Assembly: GCA_004124875.1 (NCBI GenBank)
Contig: SCKJ01000008.1
Coordinates: 1 to 64,000 of the forward strand
DNA length: 64,000 bases
Direction of reading: 5' to 3'
Source: Fidelibacterota bacterium
GTDB taxonomy: Bacteria > Fidelibacterota > Marinisomatia > SCGC-AAA003-L08 > TS1B11
Part shown: one piece after another, positions 25,485 through 34,550 of the stretch
Layout of the letters: the number at the start of each line of letters is the position of its first letter
How positions within the stretch are numbered: position 1 is the stretch's first letter
Position numbers and translations under genes: made by a program
The notes under the pieces: generated by a model
What the model was told of the DNA's origin: nothing
Database searches by the model: none
What the model saw: only the letters and a program-made list of their open reading frames with translations

Positions 25485-26058
25485 TCTTGCGTACATTGGT
25501 TCACAATGCTCACCTTTATCATACATTTTAAGCATCGTCCACGAGTTGTCGTGGCACATCCGCGCGTCCCTTCCAACCCGATGAGCATCTAGCAGGGAGG
25601 GACGGCGGTGCTCTTTGACCCAATCTAGGCAGTATCTCGCTGGCGGCGCAATGGCAAAGCCCATTAATAATCCGGCTCAATTAACGATGGGTATAGCGTC
25701 CCGCACAGCAGTCCAAGCGGAGGCAATCAGCGCTAAATTCTTCCGGAATCTCAAATGTTTCACCCCATCACGACAAGGAATATCCGACAAATTGCCATTG
25801 TCTCCGGGGCCGGAATATTACGGTGGAACAACGCAACAATCTCGCAGCTACTTCTTACGCGTCATGGCCCCTTGCAGGATATCGCGGCAACATCTTGTCG
25901 AAATGCCGGCGATCATTTAGCGCTTTAATGGGTCTAACCTGCCATATGCTGACAGCCGCCGGCCGGTTAAGCGGCCTCTTCGCATCCAGAGACCATCTAC
26001 CGGATCACTTGAACCAGGCAGAAGCTTTAGTCTCTACTCTGGCGAGCGGCAATAGGCG
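25485..26058. other. Intergenic region between XRE regulator and hybrid kinase
   Basis: No supported gene. Short open frames on the plus strand (25615-25920, 25823-26062) give proteins without domains or ribosome binding sites. This divergent region must contain the promoters of both the XRE gene and the kinase, but no consensus promoter stands out. Confidence 0.4.
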
Positions 26059-27918
26059 ATGAGTCCAGAGCAAATGCGGCAGTTGGCTTGGTTTACGGTC
26101 GAGCGTGTAGTGGACGCCATTTACTGGTTCGATCCCCAGGGCAAACTGTTTTACGCCAATGCGGCCGCCAGCAAAATGCTGGGATACTCGCATGGGGAGC
26201 TCATGGATATGTCAGTTTTTGACATTAATCCCGCCTGCGCCAGGGATGACTGGAAACCGACTTGGGAAAAAGTGAAGAAAACCGGATCTTTGACTAGGGA
26301 GACCGTTCACCAGCGCAAAAACGGCTCCCTGGTGCCTGTGGAAATCAGTATCAACTCCCTCCAATATCAGGATCATGAAATCCTCTGCTCCTTTGTCCGG
26401 GACATAACCGCCAGGCATAAATCGAAAGAAAGGACTCGGGTATCCGAGCGCCAGCTCCGCGAGGTCCAGGAGCACGCCACCGAGGGCATTTTCAGAACCG
26501 ATCTCGAGGGCAATATCCTGTACGGCAACCGGGCCATGGCTCGAATGATTGGCTTTGAGCATGCATCGGAACTGCTCAATCATAATGCCAGCGATTTTTT
26601 TATCCACCCCGAGGATCGAGAAAAGTTAACGGTCCAATTGACCCTGTCCGGCCAGTTGCGGGACGTGGAGTTTCCTCTTCGAAAGCTAAACGGCGACACC
26701 CTTTGGGTCCGTAAAACGGAGCGGGTCATTCGAGATGAAAATGGGGAGATTCAGTATATTGAAGGATTTATTTTGGATATTACCGATAGAAAATTGTTGG
26801 AGAGTAGCACCCTCAAGACTCAGAAGATGGAATCTATCGGTGTTCTCGCTGCAGGTCTGGCCCACGATTTTAACAATTTTCTGGCCTCCATTTCATTAAG
26901 CATATCCAGCGTCCGGTTCGCGGCGGAAGATAATGAAGAGTTGCAGAATATGCTGGACAGTGCGGAACAGTCTATCCAGCGTGCGGGGGGCATCATGAGG
27001 CAACTTTCCACATTCTCCAAGGATACGCCATTTTCCCCAAATCCATCTCAACTGGGACCTCTGGTTACTGAATCGGTCAATTTTGCCTTGCACGGAACCG
27101 ACGTGGCACCCATCTATCACATCGATGATGATCTCAAGATTGTTTCGATCGATCAGTCCCGGATATCTCAAGTCCTCCACAACCTGACCCTTAACGCGGC
27201 GCAGGCCATGCCCCATGGGGGACGCCTGTTCGTTACTGCCATGAATCACAAAATTGAGGGCGCGAACCCACAATCACTTCCCGAGGGCCACTATGTGGAC
27301 GTGATCATTGAAGATGAGGGCATCGGCATCGAACCCGAGAACCTCGGGAAGATATTCGACCCGTATTACACTTCCAAGGATAAAGGGTCCGGGTTGGGAC
27401 TGTTTGTCAGCTTTAATATTATCTCGCAACATAAGGGGGCGTTGTTTGGAACTTCCGTGCCGGGCAAAGGCTCGGTGTTTACTTTCTCTATTCCGGCAAC
27501 GGATGATCCGCAAGTCACGGCTGAGACCTCCCCGGATTATGCCATCCCCGCAGAAAGAATTCTGGTGGTCGAAAGCAACGATGAGCTAGGGCGATCCATT
27601 GAGATAATACTGACTAAAATGGGACACACTGTCGATATCGTGGAGCGAGGCGAGGAGGCGATTAAGCAGTTCGAGGCCCGTCAGGCAGGGAATTCCCCAT
27701 GCCAGCTGGTCATGATTGACAGCAGGCTCAAGGGCAATTTGGACCATAGCGCAACATTTCAGCAGATCAGGAAGATTGATCCCCACATCCGGGGGCTGCT
27801 CATGTCATCACAGCCCAACCGGTTAAAGCCGGACGAGGACCAACTTTACCTGGAAAATCTGGTAAAACCTTTTTCGAAGCAGACCCTGGAAAGAGCGCTC
27901 AAGCGGGCTTTCGCCTGA
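26059..27918 (+). CDS. Hybrid sensor histidine kinase, PAS-PAS-HisKA-HATPase-REC (619 aa)
   Basis: Two PAS domains (about residues 10-118 and 130-245) precede a dimerisation domain with the phospho-acceptor His269 in GLAHDFNN, an NtrB-like box. The ATPase domain shows N (LTLNAAQAMP), G1 (EDEGIGI), F (IFDPYYTSK) and G2 (GSGLGL) boxes. A receiver domain follows (about 508-619) with Asp554 and a Lys-Pro near the end (LVKPFSK), but its acidic pocket reads VESNDE instead of the usual DD pair. No membrane helix is present, so it senses a cytosolic signal. No partner regulator is adjacent except the divergent XRE gene. Confidence 0.93.
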   Translation: MSPEQMRQLAWFTVERVVDAIYWFDPQGKLFYANAAASKMLGYSHGELMDMSVFDINPACARDDWKPTWEKVKKTGSLTRETVHQRKNGSLVPVEISINSLQYQDHEILCSFVRDITARHKSKERTRVSERQLREVQEHATEGIFRTDLEGNILYGNRAMARMIGFEHASELLNHNASDFFIHPEDREKLTVQLTLSGQLRDVEFPLRKLNGDTLWVRKTERVIRDENGEIQYIEGFILDITDRKLLESSTLKTQKMESIGVLAAGLAHDFNNFLASISLSISSVRFAAEDNEELQNMLDSAEQSIQRAGGIMRQLSTFSKDTPFSPNPSQLGPLVTESVNFALHGTDVAPIYHIDDDLKIVSIDQSRISQVLHNLTLNAAQAMPHGGRLFVTAMNHKIEGANPQSLPEGHYVDVIIEDEGIGIEPENLGKIFDPYYTSKDKGSGLGLFVSFNIISQHKGALFGTSVPGKGSVFTFSIPATDDPQVTAETSPDYAIPAERILVVESNDELGRSIEIILTKMGHTVDIVERGEEAIKQFEARQAGNSPCQLVMIDSRLKGNLDHSATFQQIRKIDPHIRGLLMSSQPNRLKPDEDQLYLENLVKPFSKQTLERALKRAFA

Positions 27919-27986
27919 CCCCTCTGCCTTTGGCCGGGCGCCGTTGCCAGGCAACCCCTCACCGTAGCCATAGCCCCCATAGTGCC

Positions 27987-28040
27987 CCTAGGCTCGGCAC
28001 CCCCTCGGAGATTACGGTGTTGACGTTGGTGCGGGAGTAG
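27987..28040 (+). pseudogene. Detached copy of the metallophosphoesterase 3' end, copy 1
   Basis: In frame, the segment reads PRLGTPSEITVLTLVRE and then TAG, nearly the same as residues near the C terminus of the phosphoesterase at 23721-24938. No further similarity is seen upstream. It lies just after the kinase gene. Either it is a remnant of a decayed paralogue or it marks the junction of an insertion into the phosphoesterase 3' end. Confidence 0.6.
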
Positions 28041-28314
28041 GGGTGTAGGGGTAGGTCTGCGTAAATTACGCCACCTTCGCATGAAGATTTCCCCTGAAAT
28101 ACGAGAAGAAAATTCGTTCATAAGACGGTGAATCCGGACGGACTGGATAATCCCAGTGCCTAGCAAGTGGTGGACCGCGAGCTTCCCTAATTAACCAACT
28201 TAGCCGAGATTAATGTAACTTATTTTATATACGCTTTTGCCGAACAAAGCAGCAGGAAAAATTCTATTGCCGCAAGAGCAGACGAGAGTTTATCACTAGT
28301 ACTATGGCAAATAA

Positions 28315-28842
28315 TTAGATATAGTCTTTTGGCAAATGGCCAGAAAGACCTTGATAAGCGCGGGCGCGCCGTTCTGCCATGACATCCTGATCCCTCATAA
28401 GGGACGTCAAGCGATGAACGGGGCGATTGGGGGGTAAAATTCCTTTCTGCATCTCGGCTGCAATGGAACGCGCACCTTTGGCTAAAGTTTGAAAAATACC
28501 AATATCCTCTTGAAGCAAAAGACCTTCAGCAGTGTTAGACACCATGGATGCCACAGTACTGCATGCATTATGGGCGATGTCCCAATGATCAGCAGCCTTG
28601 ATTAAATGGTCTGCTGAATTCTTAAGAATATCGTAGTTCTCAGTTTTCTCTGCTTTTGATGCTTTTGAAAAGAGCCGATCAACATCCAGGGTTTCCACAA
28701 GAGCGGTCCCGGCATACCAGCTCGAGATTGCAAGGTGAGCATCCGAATCGGCTTGATGTTTAGCCTTATATAACTTTTCTCGTTCTTGGCCGGAGAGACC
28801 CTCCGGAATGTACGACAGTCAACTACAGCACCAAATGCCCAT
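28315..28842 (-). CDS. Unknown helical protein interrupted by an in-frame TGA at codon 8
   Basis: GGGAGGGG six bases before an ATG at 28842 gives the best start signal in the region. The frame reads MGIWCCS, then TGA (28821-28819), then continues open for 167 codons (LSYIPEGLSGQEREKLYKAK...) to the stop at 28315. The continued part looks truly coding and all-helical, with a TAEGLLLQEDIG segment faintly like four-helix-bundle proteins. Downstream, only a GTG at 28698 could restart, losing about 48 codons. Explanations are a nonsense mutation, a sequence error or recoding; no SECIS-like hairpin was identified. The region is AT-richer than its neighbours. Function unknown. Confidence 0.5.
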
Positions 28843-29411
28843 TGGTATCCCCTCCCATGATTAATAGCGATTTTTTATCCAAATAGCTATTATTAGTACC
28901 GATATGTCTACTTAGAACATACTATATTTTTTGTCGATCTGCAATGAATTATTTGGATCGAGCATCTTCCAAGTACTGAAAAATTTGACCTTCAAGATCC
29001 TATACGCATACATATTGAATGCCTCTCCTAATCCCTTAAAAAACTTCTTATTCAATACAATTTTCCACATAACTAATTTTCTTATCTATTCTCCAGCACG
29101 TTCATTTTATATCTTGAACTATAAAATGAGGCGCGATCCATCTGAGAATCCGTCTTGCGCTTTAATATTATTTCTAAGGCCTTAGAAGAGATTTTAACCT
29201 ATGGTGAGAGCATGATGCTAAATACTCATAAACAATCAATTCCCAAACTGTATCCTGACCTGAAATGCATCCATCACTGCTAATATGTCATAAGTCATCA
29301 GATAAGTATTATCGAGTATTCCCCACCTTGAACACCTCCAAATCTTTCGCCGACACAACCGCCCCATCGTAGCCTGACCTGACCTCCTGCAACAGTTCTT
29401 CTTCCGCTACA
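28843..29411. other. AT-rich intergenic region
   Basis: No gene is supported. A plus-strand frame at 28931-29185 gives a hydrophobic low-complexity protein without a ribosome binding site and is probably chance in AT-rich DNA. This stretch is the most AT-rich between 22 and 34 kb and lies between the TGA-interrupted gene and the second copy of the phosphoesterase 3' end. Confidence 0.4.
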
Positions 29412-29468
29412 CCCCTGCGGCTGGGTGTGCCGTCAGAGATTACCGTGCTGACGTTGGTGCGGGCGTAG
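29412..29468 (+). pseudogene. Detached copy of the metallophosphoesterase 3' end, copy 2
   Basis: The segment reads PLRLGVPSEITVLTLVRA and then TAG, and shares at least 20 consecutive bases with the live gene (TCAGAGATTACCGTGCTGAC). It ends 2 bp before the convergent TPR gene. Copies 1 and 2 resemble each other at the 3' edge (TTGGTGCGGG-GTAGG) more than either resembles the live gene. Confidence 0.65.
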
Positions 29469-29470
29469 GA

Positions 29471-30082
29471 TTACTCCCCAAACCTCTCCTCCAACTCCCC
29501 GGTCGCCAGGGTGGCGTCCATATCGAGGGCCGTTAAGTAATGATTGCGGGCCAGGTGCTGCTCATCTTCGGCGGTAATGACCTGCGCCAGGGCGATATGG
29601 GCCGCCCCATGCGCATAGTTGGAACCGACGCACAGCTCCAGCAGCTTGCGTGCCTCCGGCAGGTCGCCCTGCTGCTGCCGGACCCTCCCCAGCAGATAGT
29701 GCGCCTCCGCGTGGGCCGGGTCGCAGACGGTAGCCGTGGCCAGCATCTCCTCCGCGCCATCCCGACCGGCGCTCTGGTGCAGCCGCGCGAGACTGAAGGC
29801 AGCCTCAGCAGCGAGTTGCTGCTGCTCGCGAGCCTTTAGCAGCGACTGCCGCGCGCGCGAAAAGCGATGGTTGCCGGCTTGGGCCACGGCATTTTCTCCC
29901 GCCGACTCAGCCGAGGCAATGGCCAGGGTCACCGCCTCCTGCAGCCGTGTGGCGGCCGCGCTCCTGCGCCCCTCCCCCAGCAGCAGCTGCCCGAGGTGGA
30001 ACAGCGGATCGGCATAGTTGGGATCCAGGCGGATGGCCTGCTCAAGGTGGTAGATCGCGTCGCTTTTGCGCTGTGATGGCAT
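29471..30082 (-). CDS. TPR-repeat protein, probably the C-terminal part of a frameshifted gene
   Basis: TPR units are visible at the start (AIYHLEQAIRLDPNYADPLFHLGQLLL), in the middle (AEAHYLLGRVRQQQGDLPEARKLLELCV) and at the end (NHYLTALDMDATLATGELEERFGE). The ATG at 30082 lies 5 nt past the stop of the upstream TPR frame and has no ribosome binding site. The repeat register continues across the junction, so one longer TPR protein broken by a single-base shift is likely; a coupled re-start is the alternative. It is last in the cyclase operon. Confidence 0.7.
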   Translation of the reverse strand: MPSQRKSDAIYHLEQAIRLDPNYADPLFHLGQLLLGEGRRSAAATRLQEAVTLAIASAESAGENAVAQAGNHRFSRARQSLLKAREQQQLAAEAAFSLARLHQSAGRDGAEEMLATATVCDPAHAEAHYLLGRVRQQQGDLPEARKLLELCVGSNYAHGAAHIALAQVITAEDEQHLARNHYLTALDMDATLATGELEERFGE

Positions 30083-30087
30083 CGCCG

Positions 30088-30900
30088 CTATCGGCCAGCG
30101 TCACCTGCGGTGGCCGGCTCCGCCTCTGAATCGGCCAACAACAGCAGCGCCAGGTGAAAATGAGCCTTGGCGTGGTTGGGATCAATGGCCAGCGCCGCCT
30201 CAAACTCGCCCTGCGCGCCATCGAAGTCGCCTAGAGCCGCCCGCACTTTGCCCAGGTTGAAATGGGCCTTGTGGTGGGCCCCGTCCAGGGCAATCACCGC
30301 GGCGAAATGTTCACCGGCCTGCTCGTATTCAGGCTCCACCACCAGGGTGCCCTCATCGTTGATGCGCCGGCCGCCCGCCAGCAGCTTACCCAGCTGGTAG
30401 TGCGCCTCGATAAACTCGGGATCGATATCGACGGCCATCTGGTAATTCTGCTGGGCCTGGTCGTAGTCATCAGGATCGGTAAGGAGCCGGGCCAACTGAT
30501 AGTAGGCCTGGGAATAGTTCTGCTCAATATCAGTGGCCTTCTCCAGATGATTTCGGGCTTCGATAATATCCCCTTCGCCGGCCAACAGCAGCGCGAAGTG
30601 ATAGTGCGCCAGTGCATGGTTCGAATCAAAGTCAATGGCCCGCTGGTAGCTTTCAGCCGCCTTCTTGGCGTTTCCCTTGCCGTGCCACAAGCGGGCCATT
30701 TCGAAATGTGCGGGCGCGAGTTCGGGATTGAGTTTGAGCGCCTTTTGCAGGTACTCCTTGGCTCGCTTTCTCTCGCCCTTTTCAATCAGCAGCAGCCCGA
30801 GACGGTAGTGCGCCTCGGTGAACTCGGGATTCAGCTCTATCGATTTTTCCAGGTGTGTCCTGGCATCCTGCTTCGATTGACGGATGGTCGAGCCTCCCAC
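30088..30900 (-). CDS. TPR-repeat protein following the nucleotide cyclase (about 270 aa)
   Basis: At least seven TPR units fill the protein, for example HLEKSIELNPEFTEAHYRLG, ALKLNPELAPAHFEMARLWH and AVDIDPEFIEAHYQLGKLL. The likely start is GTG at 30900, five bases after the cyclase stop; the frame also reaches GTG 30939 inside the cyclase. The tight spacing suggests it works with the cyclase, perhaps as a partner-binding scaffold. The C terminus (ADSEAEPATAGDAGR) ends abruptly within a repeat, in line with a frameshift into the next frame. Confidence 0.75.
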   Translation of the reverse strand: MGGSTIRQSKQDARTHLEKSIELNPEFTEAHYRLGLLLIEKGERKRAKEYLQKALKLNPELAPAHFEMARLWHGKGNAKKAAESYQRAIDFDSNHALAHYHFALLLAGEGDIIEARNHLEKATDIEQNYSQAYYQLARLLTDPDDYDQAQQNYQMAVDIDPEFIEAHYQLGKLLAGGRRINDEGTLVVEPEYEQAGEHFAAVIALDGAHHKAHFNLGKVRAALGDFDGAQGEFEAALAIDPNHAKAHFHLALLLLADSEAEPATAGDAGR

Positions 30901-30905
30901 GCTGC

Positions 30906-33188
30906 CTACTTGCTCGTAAACACCCAGACACCGTCCCACTCACCTTCAGGCGGATTGGCGCGCAGGTCTTCGCACCGCTCCACATACATTTTGCAGCATT
31001 TATCATCAGGGTTGCCGACCAGCGCCTGCTGAAACTGTTTGATGGCCTCGTCCCAGCGCGCCTCGTTGTAGTATTCGATGCCGCTGTTGAAATAGCCGAG
31101 CGACTCCACCAGATTGGGAAAGGAGCTCTTGGTGTGGTAGTCGAGCACCTCATACACCCGCACCGGCTCCGTTTTGCCCTTGACGATCACCCGGTCGATC
31201 GGGCGCGTGCGGTAGGTGGCTTTCAGGGCGTCGAAGGTGTACTCGCTTATCAGGATATGGGCGCCGTATTTCTTGCAGGCGCTCTCCAGCCTGGCCGCCA
31301 GGTTGACCCCGTCCCCAATGACCGTGTAGTCCATCCGCTTGGGCGAGCCGATGTTCCCCGATACGATATCATCGGTGTTGAGCCCCAGACCGTGATCGAT
31401 AGCCGTCATGCCGCGCTTCTTGCGCGCCACGTTGAGCTCCGCCAGCTCCGTCATCATTTTGATGGCCGCGCGCACCCCACGGTCCGGATCGTCATCGTGG
31501 GCAATGGGCGTGCCGAAGATGACCATCATGGCGTCGCCGATAAATTTGTCCAGCATGCCCCCTTCGGCCTGGACTATGTCGACCATAATGGTGAAGTACT
31601 CGTTCAGCAGGGCCACCGTCCCCTGCGCGCCGAGTTGTTCGGTGAGGGTGGTGAAGCTGCGGATGTCGGAGAACAGCACCGTGCCGACACTCTGTTTGCC
31701 GCCGAGCATCTCCTCACCGCCTTCGAGCAACTGGTCGGCCAGGTCGGCGTCCATATACCGGGACATGGTCGATTTTATCCGCTTTTCAGTGCTGATGTCC
31801 TCAATCATCAGCATGACCCCCAAATCCTGGCCCTCCTCGTCCGTCAGGGGCACGATGGTGATGTTGGCCGAGATGGGATCGCCGGAAAACTTCAGTTCCA
31901 CGTCCATGAGGATATCCACTTCCTTCTCATCCGTCATTTTCGCCACCAGCCACTCATTCTCGCCGGAAAATTGCTCTTCCATCGTCCGGCCGATAATTTC
32001 CTGCTCATTGTCAACGCCCAAAATCCGCACGCCGGCTGGATTGCAGGTGGCAATTTTCCCTTCGTCATTGAACGTAATGACCCCGTTGGTCATGCTGTAC
32101 AGCATGCTTTCAGTATAGTTCATCAGCTTCTGCACATCCTTGAACAGGGTGGCGTTTTCGATGCCGATGGATATCTGCGAAGTAAAGGCGCTGAGCCGGG
32201 CCTCGTCATCCTGGGTGAAGGCGCCACCGCGCTTGTTAAGCACCTGGCTGACCCCAATCACTTTGCCCGCCTTATTGGTGACCGGTAGACAGAGCATCGA
32301 GCGGGTGAAAAAGCCGGTCTGCTTGTCGAAAGCCGGGTTGAAACGCAGGTCGGCATAGGCGTGGGGAATGTTCAGCACTTCGCCGGTGGTAAACACGTGC
32401 CCGGCGATACCCAGATGATTGGGAAACCGGATTTCGTTGGCGCCGAGCCCCTCACCGACGATGGTATAGAGCTCGTTGGTCTTTTCATCATTGATAAACA
32501 GCGAGGACCGCTCAGCGTTCAGCATCTGCGTGACGGTGGTGATAATCTTCTGGAGCAGCGGCTCGAGCTCCAGCTCACTGGAAATCTGGGAGACCACGTC
32601 CAGGAAATCGAGCTCCTGCTTGCGCACGGAATCGACCTGCTCCAGGATCAGGTGATTCTGAATGGCAATGGCCGCCTGCCGGGTAATCATCGTCAGCAGG
32701 TCGAGGTCGCGCTGCGTGAACTCACCGCTGATCTTGTTGAGCACCTGGGCAACGCCGATTTTCTTGCCTGTGGCATCGGAGAACACGCCGCACAAAATGC
32801 TGCGGGTGCGAAAGCCGGTGCGCATGTCGACATTTTTAAAGAAGCGCTTATCCTTGTAGGCATCGTGGACAATGGCCCCCTCCTCGTGAGTGTAGACCCA
32901 GCCGGCGATTCCGCGGCTGTTCATGATGCGGATTTCGCGCAGAAAGCTGCCCTGGGCCACGCGTGAATAGAGCTCGCCGGTCTCATCATCATTGAGGAAA
33001 ATGGTGGCCCGCTCCGCCCCAATGGTGCTGGTAATAATGCTCACCAGCCGCTCCAGGGCCACATCGAGCGACTCGGTGAGGGCCATATCGTTGTTGACCT
33101 TCAGCAGCAGCTGCGCCACTTTGGCGCTGAGCGCGCCAGTCTGCAGACGCTCTCCGCCGGGAGGCGATGGCTCAATGGGCGGCGTCAC
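30906..33188 (-). CDS. GAF-GAF-PAS class III adenylate/guanylate cyclase (760 aa)
   Basis: Two GAF domains (about residues 35-185 and 195-355) and a PAS domain (about 365-490) precede a class III cyclase domain (about 515-690). Its metal-binding Asp residues are visible in LFSDIRSF and KFIGDAMMVIFG, and a DYTVIGDGVNLAARLE segment is present. A TPR-like unit closes the protein (YYNEARWDEAIKQFQQAL). The product is probably cAMP. The frame extends to 33392, but the N-terminal part there is a shadow of the coiled-coil gene. GTG at 33188 has GGAGG seven bases upstream and is preferred. It overlaps the preceding gene by 17 bp, so they are co-translated. Confidence 0.92.
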   Translation of the reverse strand: MTPPIEPSPPGGERLQTGALSAKVAQLLLKVNNDMALTESLDVALERLVSIITSTIGAERATIFLNDDETGELYSRVAQGSFLREIRIMNSRGIAGWVYTHEEGAIVHDAYKDKRFFKNVDMRTGFRTRSILCGVFSDATGKKIGVAQVLNKISGEFTQRDLDLLTMITRQAAIAIQNHLILEQVDSVRKQELDFLDVVSQISSELELEPLLQKIITTVTQMLNAERSSLFINDEKTNELYTIVGEGLGANEIRFPNHLGIAGHVFTTGEVLNIPHAYADLRFNPAFDKQTGFFTRSMLCLPVTNKAGKVIGVSQVLNKRGGAFTQDDEARLSAFTSQISIGIENATLFKDVQKLMNYTESMLYSMTNGVITFNDEGKIATCNPAGVRILGVDNEQEIIGRTMEEQFSGENEWLVAKMTDEKEVDILMDVELKFSGDPISANITIVPLTDEEGQDLGVMLMIEDISTEKRIKSTMSRYMDADLADQLLEGGEEMLGGKQSVGTVLFSDIRSFTTLTEQLGAQGTVALLNEYFTIMVDIVQAEGGMLDKFIGDAMMVIFGTPIAHDDDPDRGVRAAIKMMTELAELNVARKKRGMTAIDHGLGLNTDDIVSGNIGSPKRMDYTVIGDGVNLAARLESACKKYGAHILISEYTFDALKATYRTRPIDRVIVKGKTEPVRVYEVLDYHTKSSFPNLVESLGYFNSGIEYYNEARWDEAIKQFQQALVGNPDDKCCKMYVERCEDLRANPPEGEWDGVWVFTSK

Positions 33189-33948
33189 GGGATGCCTCCA
33201 GTTGGTTGCGCAACACGGCGACGGCTTGGCGCAGCTGTTCCATTTCCGCCTCGGCAACGGCCTGCGCCGCCTGGAGGCGTTCCTCGTGCCTGATCCGCGC
33301 CAGCTCAAGGCGTTCACGCAACGCTTGCACCGACTCCCGCAGCTGCTGGTTCTCGCTATGGATGACGGCCTGGGCCCGCTGCACCTGCGCACTTGTGTCC
33401 TGCTCAGATAGCTCTATGCGGATTCGCAGCGACTGCACCGCCGACTTGAGCTGCGCGTTTTCGCCGCTGAGTCCCTTAATGGAGCGCTGGATTTTCTCAT
33501 CCAGCCCCTGCTGCCCCTTTTCCAGCTCGCTGCGCAGCGCCTGAACGGTCATTTTCAGCTGCTCGTTATCGCGGCTCACGTCCGCCAGCGCCCGGCCGAT
33601 CTGCTCGTCAACGTCCCCTTTTCCGCGGCTGATCTCGTCCCTTAAAAAACTGACGGTCGCTTTCAACTGCACATTTTCGCCGGACACAGTTGCCACGGCC
33701 CGCTGCAGGTCCTCATCCTGACTGCCTTTGACGCGCTCAAGCTCAGCTCGCAGAAAACCGACCGTGTTTTGCAACTGCAGACGGTTGGCGTCGGTGGCGG
33801 CGACCGCTTTCTGGAGGCGGCCTTCCTCCCCCGATTTGGCCTCTTCCAATTCGCGGCGCAGAGCGTGGATCACTTCCGACAGATATTTGTTTTCCGACTC
33901 AAGAATCTGCTCGCCGGATACAATATTAATTTGAGGTGCCGCGGTCAC
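33172..33948 (-). CDS. Coiled-coil repeat protein (258 aa) with a 32-33-residue period
   Basis: The whole protein is a predicted coiled coil with about seven copies of a 32-33-residue unit of the form ENxQLK-TV-xLR-ELE-xKG-xDExLQRA. The GTG start at 33948 overlaps the previous stop as GTGA and has GAGGAGG just upstream. It sits directly before the cyclase and overlaps it, so it may be a fibrous scaffold or localisation partner. No catalytic domain is present. The repeats are diverged enough not to suggest recent expansion. Confidence 0.82.
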   Translation of the reverse strand: MTAAPQINIVSGEQILESENKYLSEVIHALRRELEEAKSGEEGRLQKAVAATDANRLQLQNTVGFLRAELERVKGSQDEDLQRAVATVSGENVQLKATVSFLRDEISRGKGDVDEQIGRALADVSRDNEQLKMTVQALRSELEKGQQGLDEKIQRSIKGLSGENAQLKSAVQSLRIRIELSEQDTSAQVQRAQAVIHSENQQLRESVQALRERLELARIRHEERLQAAQAVAEAEMEQLRQAVAVLRNQLEASRDAAH

Positions 33949-34550
33949 CGGGCCTCCTCGCCCAAATCGTCACTGCGCCATGAGGCGTACCAATCTGCCG
34001 ATGCATCGACGGCGACGGCAGCGCCTGGCAATGGATCACCCTCATGCGCCTCCGGTTGATCCGCCTCCAGCTGCGACCGGCTATCGCCCAGATACTCGCG
34101 CCGCAGCCTGCGCTCGATATAGAGCCGCAACTTTTCGCGCCCCAGCGCCTTGATGTCTTCCATGAGCTCGCTATCCTGCTTCAGATCTTCCCAGGCAGGG
34201 GGAGCGGCTTCACCCGCGGAGGAGGAGACGCCCAGACGCTTGAGCACGGCCGGGATGGAGCCGACCTGCGCCTCGCGCTGCTTCCCGTTCCACCAGGTGC
34301 GCCCCTTGATATAGGCGGTGCCGGAAACCTCCTTGTGCAGCAAGGAGACCGAGAGCTCACGGGCGCCGGAGACGATCTCCATATCGGCCTCCAGGGCGCG
34401 CAACTGCCGCTCCAGCGCTTTAGCCTCGCCGAGATGTTTTGCAGCCAGCTGCCGCTGACGGCTGGTCTTGCCCGCCATCTGCCGCCGGGCGGACTCCATT
34501 TTTGCCAGCAGCATGGCCGCAGGGGAGCGGGCGTCTGAGAGATCGCTCAC
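33945..34550 (-). CDS. Hypothetical protein heading the cyclase operon (201 aa)
   Basis: The N-terminal 60 residues are helical and basic (MESARRQMAGKTSRQRQLAAK). A segment with a possible beta fold follows (GTAYIKGRTWWNGKQREAQVGSI), then an acidic C-terminal region. No family was recognised. The start is a GTG at 34550 without a clear ribosome binding site. The gene overlaps the coiled-coil gene, so it belongs to the same operon. The operon promoter must lie in the AT-rich region above 34551. Confidence 0.65.
   Translation of the reverse strand: MSDLSDARSPAAMLLAKMESARRQMAGKTSRQRQLAAKHLGEAKALERQLRALEADMEIVSGARELSVSLLHKEVSGTAYIKGRTWWNGKQREAQVGSIPAVLKRLGVSSSAGEAAPPAWEDLKQDSELMEDIKALGREKLRLYIERRLRREYLGDSRSQLEADQPEAHEGDPLPGAAVAVDASADWYASWRSDDLGEEAR

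Noticed and set aside
28810..28842. Selenocysteine recoding at the TGA of the 28315-28842 gene
   Set aside because: No convincing SECIS-type hairpin follows the TGA, and mutation or sequence error is simpler; left as an open check in the findings.
28931..29185. Plus-strand hydrophobic open frame of 84 codons
   Set aside because: It lies in AT-rich DNA, has no ribosome binding site, and its composition is what chance AT-rich sequence gives.
30600..30640. GGTTCGAATC-like text resembling a tRNA T-loop
   Set aside because: It lies inside a TPR coding frame and no cloverleaf can be drawn around it.
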